Below, in pieces: positions 34,308 through 42,391 of a DNA stretch of 49,719 bases. This DNA comes from a virus. The number at the start of each line of letters is the position of its first letter. The first letter of the stretch is position 1. Made by a program: the position numbers and the translations under genes. The stretch covers positions 1 to 49,719 of the IMG/VR virus record IMGVR_UViG_3300027905_000008; one strand, written 5' to 3'. Under the pieces are notes generated by a model that saw only the letters and a list, made by a program, of their open reading frames with translations, did no database searches and was not told where the DNA came from.

Positions 34308-34559
34308 CTAAACCGTGATCCAGGCCTGCCCGTTGTTCCAAATCACGTTCTCGTAGGTGCCCCCTCCGACGTAGGCTTGACCGACTCCGCTCGTCGCCGG
34401 GTGCTGGAACGTGCCGTCCGTCACGATGACGCACTTGCCGCGGCCCGCGGACGCGATGGCAGGGAGCGTGGCGAGCGCGAAGCGGTCGACCGTGGGGTAT
34501 GGGTTCACCAGCGGATTGCCGCCCTGAGGATACGGAACGTCGAAGAGTAGTTTGGCCAT
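34308..34559 (-). CDS. Small virion-type protein
   Basis: An 83-residue protein: MAKLLFDVPYPQGGNPLVNPYPTVDRFALATLP, then IASAGRGKCVIVTDGT and QAYVGGGTYENVIWNNGQAWITV. The second half resembles a short module frequent in phage structural proteins (LPxAGxxGxxAFVTDAT…VAGGGSN.VPVxxDGTxWxIG). It follows the tRNA with no clear promoter and probably rides on the tRNA transcript. Function unknown; a decoration or fibre accessory role is possible. Confidence 0.6.
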   Translation of the reverse strand: MAKLLFDVPYPQGGNPLVNPYPTVDRFALATLPAIASAGRGKCVIVTDGTFQHPATSGVGQAYVGGGTYENVIWNNGQAWITV

Positions 34560-34577
34560 AGGTGGATTGGGTTGAGT

Positions 34578-34652
34578 TGGATGCAGGGGCCGTAATCGAA
34601 ACGGCGTCCTCCGGTGTATGAAACCGGCGCGCTACCACTGCGCCACCCTGCG
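34578..34652 (-). tRNA. tRNA-Met (CAT), initiator-like
   Basis: Full cloverleaf: acceptor CGCAGGG/CCCTGCA, TG at 8-9, D stem GCGC-AGTGGTA-GCGC, anticodon arm CCGGT-TTCATAC-ACCGG with anticodon CAT, variable AGGAC, T arm GCCGT-TTCGATT-ACGGC. CCA is encoded (34580-34578). All acceptor pairs match except C1:A72, the mismatch that marks bacterial initiator tRNA. However, only two of the three G:C pairs expected at the base of the initiator anticodon stem are present (the third is T31:A39). It lies between the terminase and the small virion gene. Confidence 0.88.
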
Positions 34653-34680
34653 ACGGCCAGCCAAGCCGGGACGCCCAAAC

Positions 34681-34686
34681 TGTCAA
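34681..34686 (-). promoter_or_regulatory. CTTGACA box before the tRNA
   Basis: TTGACA on the minus strand just after the terminase stop, 28 nt from the tRNA 5' end. No good -10 is visible (TGGCTG at 17 nt). Confidence 0.35.
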
Positions 34687-34687
34687 G

Positions 34688-36517
34688 TTACGAGTATTGC
34701 GACGGCGCCGGGCCCTGAGGATGGTGGAGCGCCGCAAGGTCCGGTGGAAGCCCCTCGCCGCCGCGGTTCGGAAAGTAGGTCGTCGCGTGGTCGATGAGAA
34801 CCAGGCCGATGCCGATGAAGGAAATGTCGTCGTCGTGGAAGCCCTCGGCGGCGGCGGACGATCCATTCTCCTTGCGCGTAAAGTTCTCGCATTGGACGAT
34901 CGCGTGCTCATCCCAGATGTCCACGCCCTCCCCTGGCGTGTTCCATTCGCGAATCCCCTTGGCGACGGCCTCGACCCAAGTCTCTCGGTTTGTCGGCGTC
35001 GTCAGCCAGCCGTAGGCCTTGGTCATCTTGAACTCGCGCTGGTTGAACATCTCGCGCTGGTACAGGTCGGCCCCCTTGCCCTTTAGGTACTCGGTGATGC
35101 CGGCGTCCTTGTTCATCTCTATCGCCATCTTACAGCCGGACGAATCCCCGTAGTACCGTGCCAGCATCCATGCGTTGTAGCCGACGACATCTATGTCCCA
35201 GCGGTTCGGAATGAGCCGGGCGACCACGCCTATGCGGTTCCACTTGCCCTCACCGTCCCAGAATCCGTCCCGAAGGATGCCAACCCCATGTTCGTCCGGG
35301 TCCTCTCCGCCCACCTGGCTTGCCCCCGTCATTGGGTCGATAGAGCATAGGTAACGTTTGCCTGGAGTGGGCTTCTCGTAGATGATGACGTTTGCCTCGT
35401 TCGTGTCGGTTGGACGGAACGCAGGGCGCCCTGCGGCTTCCTCGAGCACGCCGTACAGGGCCGCGCGGTTTCCCTGCCGCTTGCGCAGATTGGCCACGCC
35501 CGCCTTGTTGAAGCGCAGATTTCCGGATTTCAGGAATGCCGTCTCCCATGAGTGCGGGAAGTCCCGGTCGAATATCTCCTTGTCCTTGTTGCACTCGGAG
35601 CGAATGGCGTAACGCCGCCAGGCAAGCTGCTCCCACACGTCGAAATCCTTGACGGCCTTTCCGAGCCTCAGCGCCCCGTCCGGCCCCTTGAATCCGTAGG
35701 TCTCGACCAGCATCTTTTCACCCTCGTATTCAGGGTCCGCATCCAGCGTGCGCTCGACCTCCTCCTTGTCGCCCGGCGTGAGCGGGATGGCCGAATCGTC
35801 GAATTCAAACCACGCCGCGAATACGCGCACCATGTCTCCCGGCCTCACCTTGACAGCGCCGGAAATAAAATCCTCGGCATCGGCGGCCCCGACGAAGGTC
35901 TCGTAGAACGAGCCGGAGTTTCCCTCGGCCGTACTCTCCTCGAAGATCGCCGTGCCCGGAAGGAGCGGCACGCATTTCATGATGTTCGTCAGGACCGTGG
36001 CCGCGTCCCGCACGCCATACTTCGACCAGCGCGCGACCTCCGTGCAGTGAAGGACCTGGAACGTGTCCGAGACGCCGGCCAGCTTGTCGTTCGCGGTCTC
36101 CTTGCGGAGCTGGCTTCCGTTCGTCCACTTGCCGGATGCCTCGTTGATCGTGCCGGTGTTGCCCCAGGCGAATCGGTCGTTGTTCTGGTAGGTCTGAAAC
36201 ATATCCCAGAGCGAGCTTGTCTGGTCATACTGGCCGCCGATCACGCAGGCCGAGACCGGGTGGCGACGAAGGAAGTGGTAGTCGAGCGCGCCGAAGTAGG
36301 TGGTCGACCCCTTCTGGCGCGGCTTGAGGCCGATTATCCTGATGGGCAGATCCAAGTCCTCGAAGCGATTAACCGTGGCCTGAATCCGGCGTTGCAGGCA
36401 GTTCTGCTTTGGCCGGATAAGGCCGAGCTTGCGGTTCTTGGGCCAGATCTTCCCGTGGTGCTCGAACCACGCGCCTGCGTCGGCCCTCACGGCCTCGTTG
36501 ATGATTGGCTCGCTCAC
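34688..36517 (-). CDS. terL: Terminase large subunit
   Basis: A 609-residue DNA-packaging motor protein. The N-terminal ATPase has the terminase Walker A variant LKPRQKGSTT (65-73), the Walker B region FQVLHCTEVARW with catalytic-type E160, and a coupling-motif candidate at IFEESTAEG (191-199). The nuclease half begins with YLCSIDPMTGAS (D394) and continues to a late acidic cluster, FHDDDISFIGIGLVL. The GTG start overlaps the acetyltransferase stop (GTGA). It closes the long minus-strand operon that holds the glycosyltransferase genes, an unusual neighbourhood for a terminase. Confidence 0.9.
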   Translation of the reverse strand: MSEPIINEAVRADAGAWFEHHGKIWPKNRKLGLIRPKQNCLQRRIQATVNRFEDLDLPIRIIGLKPRQKGSTTYFGALDYHFLRRHPVSACVIGGQYDQTSSLWDMFQTYQNNDRFAWGNTGTINEASGKWTNGSQLRKETANDKLAGVSDTFQVLHCTEVARWSKYGVRDAATVLTNIMKCVPLLPGTAIFEESTAEGNSGSFYETFVGAADAEDFISGAVKVRPGDMVRVFAAWFEFDDSAIPLTPGDKEEVERTLDADPEYEGEKMLVETYGFKGPDGALRLGKAVKDFDVWEQLAWRRYAIRSECNKDKEIFDRDFPHSWETAFLKSGNLRFNKAGVANLRKRQGNRAALYGVLEEAAGRPAFRPTDTNEANVIIYEKPTPGKRYLCSIDPMTGASQVGGEDPDEHGVGILRDGFWDGEGKWNRIGVVARLIPNRWDIDVVGYNAWMLARYYGDSSGCKMAIEMNKDAGITEYLKGKGADLYQREMFNQREFKMTKAYGWLTTPTNRETWVEAVAKGIREWNTPGEGVDIWDEHAIVQCENFTRKENGSSAAAEGFHDDDISFIGIGLVLIDHATTYFPNRGGEGLPPDLAALHHPQGPAPSQYS

Positions 36518-36966
36518 AGCGGATCGTGCTGCATCCCGTGGTAAGGCATCGGTCCAAAGCCGAGCTTTTCGTAGAAGCCGATGGCATCACGGCTGGCCAA
36601 AATGCAGACGGTCTTCTTGACGGTCGGGTGCGCGAGGATGCACCGCATGAGGAGCGTCCCGAGGCCCTGCCTGCGGTGCGCCGGGTCGATCACGACGTTA
36701 CCGAGGAGGGAGACGGACACCTCGTCCGTGAGGACGGCGGCAAAGCCGAACTGGTGCGCTGGTAATTCCTCTTTTTCAGCGTCGGGGAGCGCCATCAGGA
36801 ATTTCTCCGGCTCCGACCATCCGTACACCCCGAAGCAAAGCTGGTGGTCCACGATCTCCCTGATCTTCTCGTCCGTGAGCGCCCAGCCCCAATGCTCGGC
36901 GCGGAGGCGCTGGCAGAGCCATGCCATGTCGATCAGGCTCTTGTCGGTGGAGACGAAGGGAGTCAT
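36514..36966 (-). CDS. GNAT-family N-acetyltransferase
   Basis: Start ATG 36966 (MTPFVSTDKSLIDM), 150 residues, chosen because it overlaps the upstream TGA as ATGA. The acetyl-CoA site is VVIDPAHRRQGLGTLLMRCI (motif A, R-R-x-x-G-x-G). Motif B is AIGFYEKLGFGPMPYHGM near the C-terminus. The enzyme moves acetyl from acetyl-CoA to an amine. In this cluster an amino-sugar or a virion protein is a possible acceptor, but nothing in the sequence shows the substrate. Confidence 0.8.
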   Translation of the reverse strand: MTPFVSTDKSLIDMAWLCQRLRAEHWGWALTDEKIREIVDHQLCFGVYGWSEPEKFLMALPDAEKEELPAHQFGFAAVLTDEVSVSLLGNVVIDPAHRRQGLGTLLMRCILAHPTVKKTVCILASRDAIGFYEKLGFGPMPYHGMQHDPL

Positions 36967-37793
36967 CTCAGGCATTCAACCACTTCGGACCGCTTCTTTA
37001 CCAGCCAATCCGTGCAGTTCAGACCGACATCTCCCCCCTCGGGCCCCTCGGTAAGGGGATGATGCATCCCGCCCCAGCCGATGTGGTCTACGTAGCTCTT
37101 GCGCGACACGGCGAACCGGCCTCCCAAGAGAGCGGGTATCATCCAGTCGAAGTTGTTAAGCGCATGGAGCGCCGTCATTATGCGTCCGACATGCTCGCGG
37201 GTGAGCAGGTAGGAGATCCCGGGCGCGACCCTGCGCCAGACGATGCCCTTCGGGATGTCCTCCTCGATCGTGTTGCCGACCATACGCACGTGCGTTGCCG
37301 TGTTGTAAAGGCAGACTGGGGCGCCTCCGGCCTTCGCCTGCAGATCGAGCGCATACGAGCGCCATTCTGGATCGTGCAAGGCGTCCGGGTCGGTAAAGTA
37401 CAGATGGGAATATGCGTGCTGATAGCTCCAGTAGTATGCGAGGTGGGTTCGGCGCTGCGCCTCTATGCCGTGCGGCGTCTGGGCCGTGAACACCCTATCC
37501 GCCCCGAGCTTCGTGAGGAACTCGGCGCCATACTCGGTCGAGCCATCATTGCAGGCGACAAAATAATCGGCCGCCGTGAGCGTCTCGGCTATCGTGGGAA
37601 CGCAGAGCTCCGCCACCCGCTTCCGGTCCCGGAACGGGATGATGACCATGATGCGGGCTGCGTAGGAGGCAGGGGCAGCCTTCGTGGCGGTCTCCACGGG
37701 CGGCTCCTTGGCCTGCGGGTATAGGTCCTCGTTGGACTCGGACGCAGGATTGTTGCCCCACGCTTTCGCTGCACTTTGCTGGTCGTCGACCAT
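36963..37793 (-). CDS. GT-A glycosyltransferase (family 2-like)
   Basis: A 276-residue protein. After an ~45-residue polar arm, the GT-A fold starts with RIMVIIPFRDRKRVAELCVPTIAETLTAADYFVACNDGSTEYG. The nucleotide-sugar metal site is YFTDPDALHDPEW (DPD, about 132-134). Acceptor half: GISYLLTREHV…NNFDWMIPALLGGRFAVSRKSYVDHIGWGG. It ends in an ATGA overlap with the acetyltransferase and begins one base after the upstream stop, so it is translated from the same message. Acceptor unknown. Confidence 0.78.
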   Translation of the reverse strand: MVDDQQSAAKAWGNNPASESNEDLYPQAKEPPVETATKAAPASYAARIMVIIPFRDRKRVAELCVPTIAETLTAADYFVACNDGSTEYGAEFLTKLGADRVFTAQTPHGIEAQRRTHLAYYWSYQHAYSHLYFTDPDALHDPEWRSYALDLQAKAGGAPVCLYNTATHVRMVGNTIEEDIPKGIVWRRVAPGISYLLTREHVGRIMTALHALNNFDWMIPALLGGRFAVSRKSYVDHIGWGGMHHPLTEGPEGGDVGLNCTDWLVKKRSEVVECLR

Positions 37794-37794
37794 G

Positions 37795-38520
37795 TCACCA
37801 CCTCTTCAGCCCGTCCGTAAGCGCCCTTGGGTTCCTCTCGTTGAAAAGGCGCTGGCCGAGCGCGTAGGCAGCCGGGTCGTTTTCGTGGGCATATGTCGAG
37901 TCCCATGGCACTTCTTTCGCGTGGTAATGGTGCCTGTGCAGAAAGACAAGGCGGGGCGCACGGATGACCTTCACGCGGCCGTCGCGTTCGTCACGGTAGG
38001 CCCGATAGGAGAAATCATCATCCGAGAACACGCTCTGGTAGCCGGGATAAAGGAAAAAGCCCTCTTGGTTGATTCGCGCTCGGTTACAGATGGCAGTGCA
38101 CATGAGCAACGCCGCGTGGCCCTTTCGGTATCCGTCGCCTACAGCGATCACCAAGGGCTCGTCGTAGCCCCCGTGGAGGCGCACCAATAGGTCGAGTTTC
38201 TCGTCCCAGTTCTCCGGCGGCTCGACGTCGTCTTGTGCCTGAATGATGAGCTTACCGTGTGAGGCGATGGCCCCTACGTTCCATGCTGGAGCAGAATACT
38301 CGACATCCGCACCAATGACGGTGATGGGGCCGTGCGAAGGAATCTCATTCTTCTCCAACTCGTCCATGAGCTCTCCGTGTGTGGGATCTCCGATGTTGAG
38401 CACGAACAGATATTCCACGCGCTTTCCGTCCTCGGCCTCATCGAACCAACGCCGCATGGTCTCGACCGCCTTCTTGGGCCGTCCGAGCGTGGCGTGAATA
38501 ACCGAGATAATGGCGTTCAC
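37795..38520 (-). CDS. GT-A glycosyltransferase
   Basis: A 241-residue protein with a GTG start that overlaps the preceding stop (GTGA). It opens MNAIISVIHATLGRPKKAVETMRRWF, the usual GT2 entry. The metal motif is LIIQAQDDVEPPENWDE (QDD, near 95). The C-terminal part (GFFLYPGYQSVFSDDDFSYRAYRDERD) carries an acidic ED/DDD-like catalytic candidate. The -PGYQSVFSDDDF- motif recalls phage and O-antigen transferases. It pairs with the transferase at 36963; the two may add successive sugars. Confidence 0.75.
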   Translation of the reverse strand: MNAIISVIHATLGRPKKAVETMRRWFDEAEDGKRVEYLFVLNIGDPTHGELMDELEKNEIPSHGPITVIGADVEYSAPAWNVGAIASHGKLIIQAQDDVEPPENWDEKLDLLVRLHGGYDEPLVIAVGDGYRKGHAALLMCTAICNRARINQEGFFLYPGYQSVFSDDDFSYRAYRDERDGRVKVIRAPRLVFLHRHHYHAKEVPWDSTYAHENDPAAYALGQRLFNERNPRALTDGLKRW

Positions 38521-38723
38521 AGCGGCGGCAACTGCTTCTTGATGAAATTGCGCACCTTCTGGCGCAGTTTACCGCTCATATATGGCAATGGGACGATGGC
38601 CACTGGGAATGATTCCTGATCGTCGGCGATCCACTTGTCCGGATTCTCATAAATGATTTGTGGGTCATTATCCAACGTGTGCGCCCAGCCGAAGCGCGGG
38701 CGGTTGTCGATTTTGTGTTTCAT
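38517..38723 (-). CDS. Small hypothetical protein
   Basis: A 68-residue protein (MKHKIDNRPRFGWAHTLDNDPQIIYENPDKWIADDQESF … SGKLRQKVRNFIKKQLPPL) with a basic C-terminal helix. It overlaps the next gene by 4 nt. The composition is more AT-rich than its neighbours, as is the 38-bp leader. No family recognised. Confidence 0.6.
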   Translation of the reverse strand: MKHKIDNRPRFGWAHTLDNDPQIIYENPDKWIADDQESFPVAIVPLPYMSGKLRQKVRNFIKKQLPPL

Positions 38724-38761
38724 ATATTATAAGTTATCTTCGTTTTTGTATCATCTATGAG
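38724..38761 (-). promoter_or_regulatory. AT-rich leader with TATAAT
   Basis: An AT-rich island in GC-rich DNA, between the 54-residue membrane gene and ATG 38723. TATAAT (38731-38726) lies 2 nt before the start codon. No TTGAC-type -35 box is seen. It may be an internal promoter or simply foreign, AT-rich DNA. Confidence 0.35.
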
Positions 38762-38926
38762 TCATTTCCTAAAATAGATGAATCCGAGCCATCCGGCCAC
38801 GGCGAGCAAGCATAAGCCGGTTACGATGGACTCAGCTTGGGCGGGAAGCCACAGCATCAGGTAGGCGGCCTCCAAGATCAGGCCGACGGCGATGTAGAAC
38901 GACAGGCGGTGCCAGATGGTCGTCAT
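38762..38926 (-). CDS. 54-residue two-span membrane protein
   Basis: ATG 38926 to TGA 38764-38762. The product (MTTIWHRLSFYIAVGLILEA…YLMLWLPAQAESIVTGLCLLAVAGWLGFIYFRK) has two clear membrane segments (about 9-28 and 34-50) and a basic end. It sits 12 nt downstream of the DNA methyltransferase. It is too short for usual gene calls. Function unknown. Confidence 0.6.
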   Translation of the reverse strand: MTTIWHRLSFYIAVGLILEAAYLMLWLPAQAESIVTGLCLLAVAGWLGFIYFRK

Positions 38927-38938
38927 TCGAATTGGTGA

Positions 38939-39625
38939 TTATCCCTTCACGACAAGTAATGGGGCTTTGGTTGTGGTTAACTGTAAAACTTCCTGCTGCA
39001 TCCGCCTGGCGGCGATCTCGCAGTACCGTTCCTCGCGCTCGATCAGGACGCATTTGCGGCCTAGATCCTTACAGGCGCGGCCAGTGGTGCCGGAGCCGGC
39101 GAATGGGTCGAGGACTGTTTGTGATTCTTTCGACAAACCAAGACACCAAGCCATTAAAGCCAAAGGCTTCTGTGTTGGGTGTTCACGCACGTCCTTTTCT
39201 GCCATGTTTTCCTGCAGCATTCCCGCCCTGCGCCATTTGAATTTGCGAACGGCTGTTTCAAGGTTTGTCCACGCAAGTTCACAATCCGCAAAATCATTTT
39301 TGCCATTGTCCTTGTCCCAGACCAGCCACCCGCGACGGGGCGGCAATGCCTCAAAGTAATTTGCGCCCCAGATTATTTGAAAATCTGCCGCACAACGAAG
39401 GCACGCAATGGTCTCTGCTGACGGCGGGAGATTGTCCCACTCTGCGTGGCCGTAGTCTATCGCAGCCGCCAGCTTTGACCTGCTCGCGATTCGTTTAGCG
39501 TTTCCCTCGCCAATACCATACGGCGGATCGGTCAGCAAAAGGTCGAACCGGCCCAACGTCGGCACAATCTCGCGGCAGTCCCCGTGATAGATCGTCACCG
39601 CGTCATCTTGGTAGTAGGGTTTCAT
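38939..39625 (-). CDS. DNA methyltransferase (N4-cytosine/N6-adenine)
   Basis: A 228-residue enzyme. The catalytic motif is DLLLTDPPYGIGEG (DPPY 33-36) and the AdoMet site is VLDPFAGSGTTGRAC (172-186), after HPTQKPLALMAW (149-160). DPPY before FAGSGTT is the beta-class order, shared by many phage and type II modification enzymes. No restriction nuclease is next to it, so it is probably an orphan methylase protecting phage DNA. Its ATG overlaps the upstream transferase stop (ATGA). Confidence 0.88.
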   Translation of the reverse strand: MKPYYQDDAVTIYHGDCREIVPTLGRFDLLLTDPPYGIGEGNAKRIASRSKLAAAIDYGHAEWDNLPPSAETIACLRCAADFQIIWGANYFEALPPRRGWLVWDKDNGKNDFADCELAWTNLETAVRKFKWRRAGMLQENMAEKDVREHPTQKPLALMAWCLGLSKESQTVLDPFAGSGTTGRACKDLGRKCVLIEREERYCEIAARRMQQEVLQLTTTKAPLLVVKG

Positions 39626-40389
39626 TTACTTGGTGTCAGGGGATAGTCGCCTTCGAATTTCACTCCTGTCTGTTTCTCGGCCCACAACTCCGCGCTGCGG
39701 TCCTTGACGCCGTGTATCAGCACGGGCTTGTACGGGAGCATTGGCAGGAACGGGCTGGTCGCCATGCGGTCCTCTGGCACATTGGTTTCCCTCCAAAGGT
39801 TGACTATCATGGACGTCGGATAGGAGCGTCCCGTAAGTTGTTCGGACCATGCGCTATCCCACCCTAATCCGCGGCAGTCCATTCCGACAGCGATGGACGT
39901 GGCTAGGCGCGGCGACCAGAGGGCGTTTCCGTTCACATGGGGCACATCGACTCCGCGGTTCCTGAAGCAGCCCACGACCAAGACCGGAGACAGTTCCCTT
40001 GCGCGGTCCCACTCGGCGCGCAACTGGTCTATCCAGTCCCGCGCGCACGGCACGCAGTCAGGCTCGCATAGCAAGATCGAGTCCACGTCGGCCCAGTGGC
40101 CGGAGTCTACCCGGGCTTGGGCGTGCCGGAACAGATCCGCGGCCATCGCGTTGCAGCCGGCCGGATGCCCCTCGGCCTTGGTTGAGGAGATGCCCCATTG
40201 TACCGGGAACGTAGTGATGTACCGCATCATCTCGTGCGGCGTGATAGGCAGCGCGTCATGCCGCGCGTAGAAAAAAAGCGTCACGTCGTCCCGAAACTTG
40301 GGTTCCAAGTCGCAGATGAACTTCGCCAAGCGCATTGCTTGGGCGCGGTCCTTTTCGTAGTACGGAAACGCTATCAGGAGTCGGCGCAT
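39622..40389 (-). CDS. Glycosyltransferase-like protein
   Basis: Start ATG 40389 (MRRLLIAFPYYEKDRAQAMR), 255 residues. LLIAFPYYEKDRAQAMRLAKFICDLE starts the Rossmann-like half. The acidic site is DSILLCEPDCVPCARDWID (EPD) near residue 105. GMDCRGLGWDSAWSEQLTGR is a likely acceptor-side segment. This fits an atypical GT-A enzyme. It overlaps the small gene upstream by 16 nt and the methylase by 4 nt. Confidence is lower than for the other transferases. Confidence 0.6.
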   Translation of the reverse strand: MRRLLIAFPYYEKDRAQAMRLAKFICDLEPKFRDDVTLFFYARHDALPITPHEMMRYITTFPVQWGISSTKAEGHPAGCNAMAADLFRHAQARVDSGHWADVDSILLCEPDCVPCARDWIDQLRAEWDRARELSPVLVVGCFRNRGVDVPHVNGNALWSPRLATSIAVGMDCRGLGWDSAWSEQLTGRSYPTSMIVNLWRETNVPEDRMATSPFLPMLPYKPVLIHGVKDRSAELWAEKQTGVKFEGDYPLTPSK

Positions 40390-40571
40390 ATCTTCCTGCG
40401 AGGATGGAACGTCATTATGAATCCGGGGCACTTGTCGCCCTCGCGCAGATCGGTGAAGGGACCCCCAACCTTGAATTCGAAGCCCACCCCATAGGTGTCG
40501 CCCGTCTTCAGCGGCTCGCCCTCGACGAGCGGGCGCCAGCCCTCGGGCATCTCGAAATAGGTGGTCTTCAT
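40374..40571 (-). CDS. Small hypothetical protein
   Basis: Start ATG 40571, overlapping the tandem transferase stop (ATGA); 65 residues (MKTTYFEMPEGWRPLVEGEPLKTGDTYGVGFEFKVGG…GDKCPGFIMTFHPRRK). The GWRPLxxGExLxxGD pattern looks like small phage proteins of unknown function. Overlap at both ends supports it. Confidence 0.6.
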   Translation of the reverse strand: MKTTYFEMPEGWRPLVEGEPLKTGDTYGVGFEFKVGGPFTDLREGDKCPGFIMTFHPRRKICADS

Positions 40572-42166
40572 TTGACGTAATAGGCTGGCACTTGGCCCTG
40601 AAGCCAATTCGTCAGGTCCGCGCGATACCTTTGGATGCCGCCATGCGACCATACCTCACATCCTATATCGCGGTCGCGCTTGTAGATGTACTGAAAGGCG
40701 TCGTGGCCGATGCAGCATTCGTCCCGGTCCTTGGAATGGTCGTAATCTTGGACCGTATATAATGCGGGGTAGTGCTTGATAGCCACAGCCGCAAGTAGTG
40801 GTAACTCGGCGAACCCTTGGGGAAATTCATTGCGGCAACCGAGCACGTACTCGTCGAACTTCTTACCTGTGTGGTCCTGGACGAGCGTCCGGGCCATCTT
40901 GTAGACCTCGCGCAAGTGAATTGCCGGATGTCGTGTCATCCCTTCTCGTTCGGGACGAAATCCAACGGCGTTCTCGACCGCAGTTTGCCAATGGAGCCGG
41001 TTGGGATTCCTCTTGCCGCAGTTCTCATAGTATTCCGCCACTAAGAGCGGTTTGCCCTTGGGCGCCACGTCCTCGGGCGTGAACTTTCTCCAACAGCAGA
41101 AATCCGCGTCGATGTGCAGGATGGCATCGGCGGTCGGGCATAGCTCGTCGGCGCGGCAGACCGCGACCTCGTGACTCAGCATACCCTTGCCGGGCGCCTC
41201 GTCAAAGTACACGATCTTGCAGGATCCGCTTGTCCAGTCATACAGCCCCTTCTCGGTGCGCGGCACGGCGAGCGTTATACCCCGGAAGCCCTTGGCGTAC
41301 TTGTAGGCGGCCGGCAGCGTGTACTTCAGGAACTCCATGTCGCGCTTGAACGTCACGAACAGCAGTTCCACATTCAGTTCGCGTGCGAACACCCGGCCGC
41401 CGCTGGTGACGCCGCCGGCATACGGAGCCGGATCCCCATAGGTGGACTTCTCAAGCTGGGGCCCAGTAGGCCACTGCGGGATTTTACCGCGCGCGCACAG
41501 AGCATCTATAAGGGTGGCGTCCTTGCATTGATGGAAGAGCGCGCAGCCCTTGGGCACGATGTCGTCGATGTTGGCCGAGGTGAACACGGGTGGCCTCCAG
41601 ACTTGGCGGATGGTCACGGATTCGGCCGCATTGGGCACCGTGTCCGCCGCACATTGGGAGTCCCATCCCTTCAGGGTATCGGGCCCAGGCAGCGCGGCAA
41701 ACGTCGGATATTTTAGGCAGTCCGGCGGGTAGACCGCCGTGCCCGTAAGGTATTCGAAGCCGATTGCGTCGGTGATTTTCTGACCGAGGAATGGCTTCCC
41801 GCAGGCGGCGTACTCGGCCTCGATCTCCTGAAGCCATCCCGCGTGCATGGGCACCGTGTCGGCCTCGGCCCAGAGCATCGGGCTTCCGGGGAACTCCTTG
41901 GCCATGAGTTCCAGCGCGGCCTTGAACATCTGGTTGGGGGCGCCCCAATATCCTGTGTCGTTGATCTCGGCCAAGTTCAGCGTGAAGTCCATCGGGCGCG
42001 CGGCGTCTAGGAGCGTCGTGCATTCCTTGGCCGTCAGCCTAGGGGACACCAGCGCCGCTATCTTTCGAGTGCCGCCGAGTATCGCGGCCCACTTTAGCCA
42101 CTTTACGGCCAGGTGGAAGTCGGCCATAGAGACCGGCAGCACGACAACTATGGGCTTGTCGGTCAC
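40568..42166 (-). CDS. Tandem-domain glycosyltransferase
   Basis: GTG 42166 overlaps the upstream TGA (GTGA); 532 residues. Two GT-A-like halves follow one another. The first begins TDKPIVVVLPVSMADFHLAV and has the metal site SPMLWAEADTVPMHAGWL near 100. The second begins VELLFVTFKRDMEFLKYTLPAAYKYA near 260 and has DAILHIDADFCCWRKF near 345. Tandem transferases usually make a two-sugar unit or polymer. The C-terminal part holds FAELPLLAAVAIKHYPALYTVQDY. It lies centrally in the sugar cluster. Polymer synthesis is inference. Confidence 0.72.
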   Translation of the reverse strand: MTDKPIVVVLPVSMADFHLAVKWLKWAAILGGTRKIAALVSPRLTAKECTTLLDAARPMDFTLNLAEINDTGYWGAPNQMFKAALELMAKEFPGSPMLWAEADTVPMHAGWLQEIEAEYAACGKPFLGQKITDAIGFEYLTGTAVYPPDCLKYPTFAALPGPDTLKGWDSQCAADTVPNAAESVTIRQVWRPPVFTSANIDDIVPKGCALFHQCKDATLIDALCARGKIPQWPTGPQLEKSTYGDPAPYAGGVTSGGRVFARELNVELLFVTFKRDMEFLKYTLPAAYKYAKGFRGITLAVPRTEKGLYDWTSGSCKIVYFDEAPGKGMLSHEVAVCRADELCPTADAILHIDADFCCWRKFTPEDVAPKGKPLLVAEYYENCGKRNPNRLHWQTAVENAVGFRPEREGMTRHPAIHLREVYKMARTLVQDHTGKKFDEYVLGCRNEFPQGFAELPLLAAVAIKHYPALYTVQDYDHSKDRDECCIGHDAFQYIYKRDRDIGCEVWSHGGIQRYRADLTNWLQGQVPAYYVK

Positions 42167-42387
42167 GCTTTCTTCTTGAACAGCTTGCCGTCCGGCCCAC
42201 ACGGGCGGCCCTCTTGCCGCGCGTAGATGCAGGCGATCATGTCGGGCCCCACGGCGATCCCGGAGACCGGATCCCGGGCGGTCGCGTTCTGCGTGCAGAG
42301 CCAGCTATCTGAGGGCTTCTTGGGAAGCGAGATCACGAGATGCCCCGTTTTTTGGCAGTAGAAGCAGTCGGTGCAGAAGTTGCTCAT
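42163..42387 (-). CDS. Cys-rich small phage protein
   Basis: A 74-residue protein with cysteines at 5, 8, 11, 31, 53 and 63 (CTDCFYC, WLCTQNATARDPVSG, MIACIYARQEGRPCGPDGKLF). The pattern CxxCxxC…C…DPVxG…C…AR…GxCGPxGKLF matches a small, probably zinc-binding family I recall in many phages. Function unknown. It overlaps the transferase start by 4 nt. Confidence 0.68.
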   Translation of the reverse strand: MSNFCTDCFYCQKTGHLVISLPKKPSDSWLCTQNATARDPVSGIAVGPDMIACIYARQEGRPCGPDGKLFKKKA

Positions 42388-42391
42388 GGTA

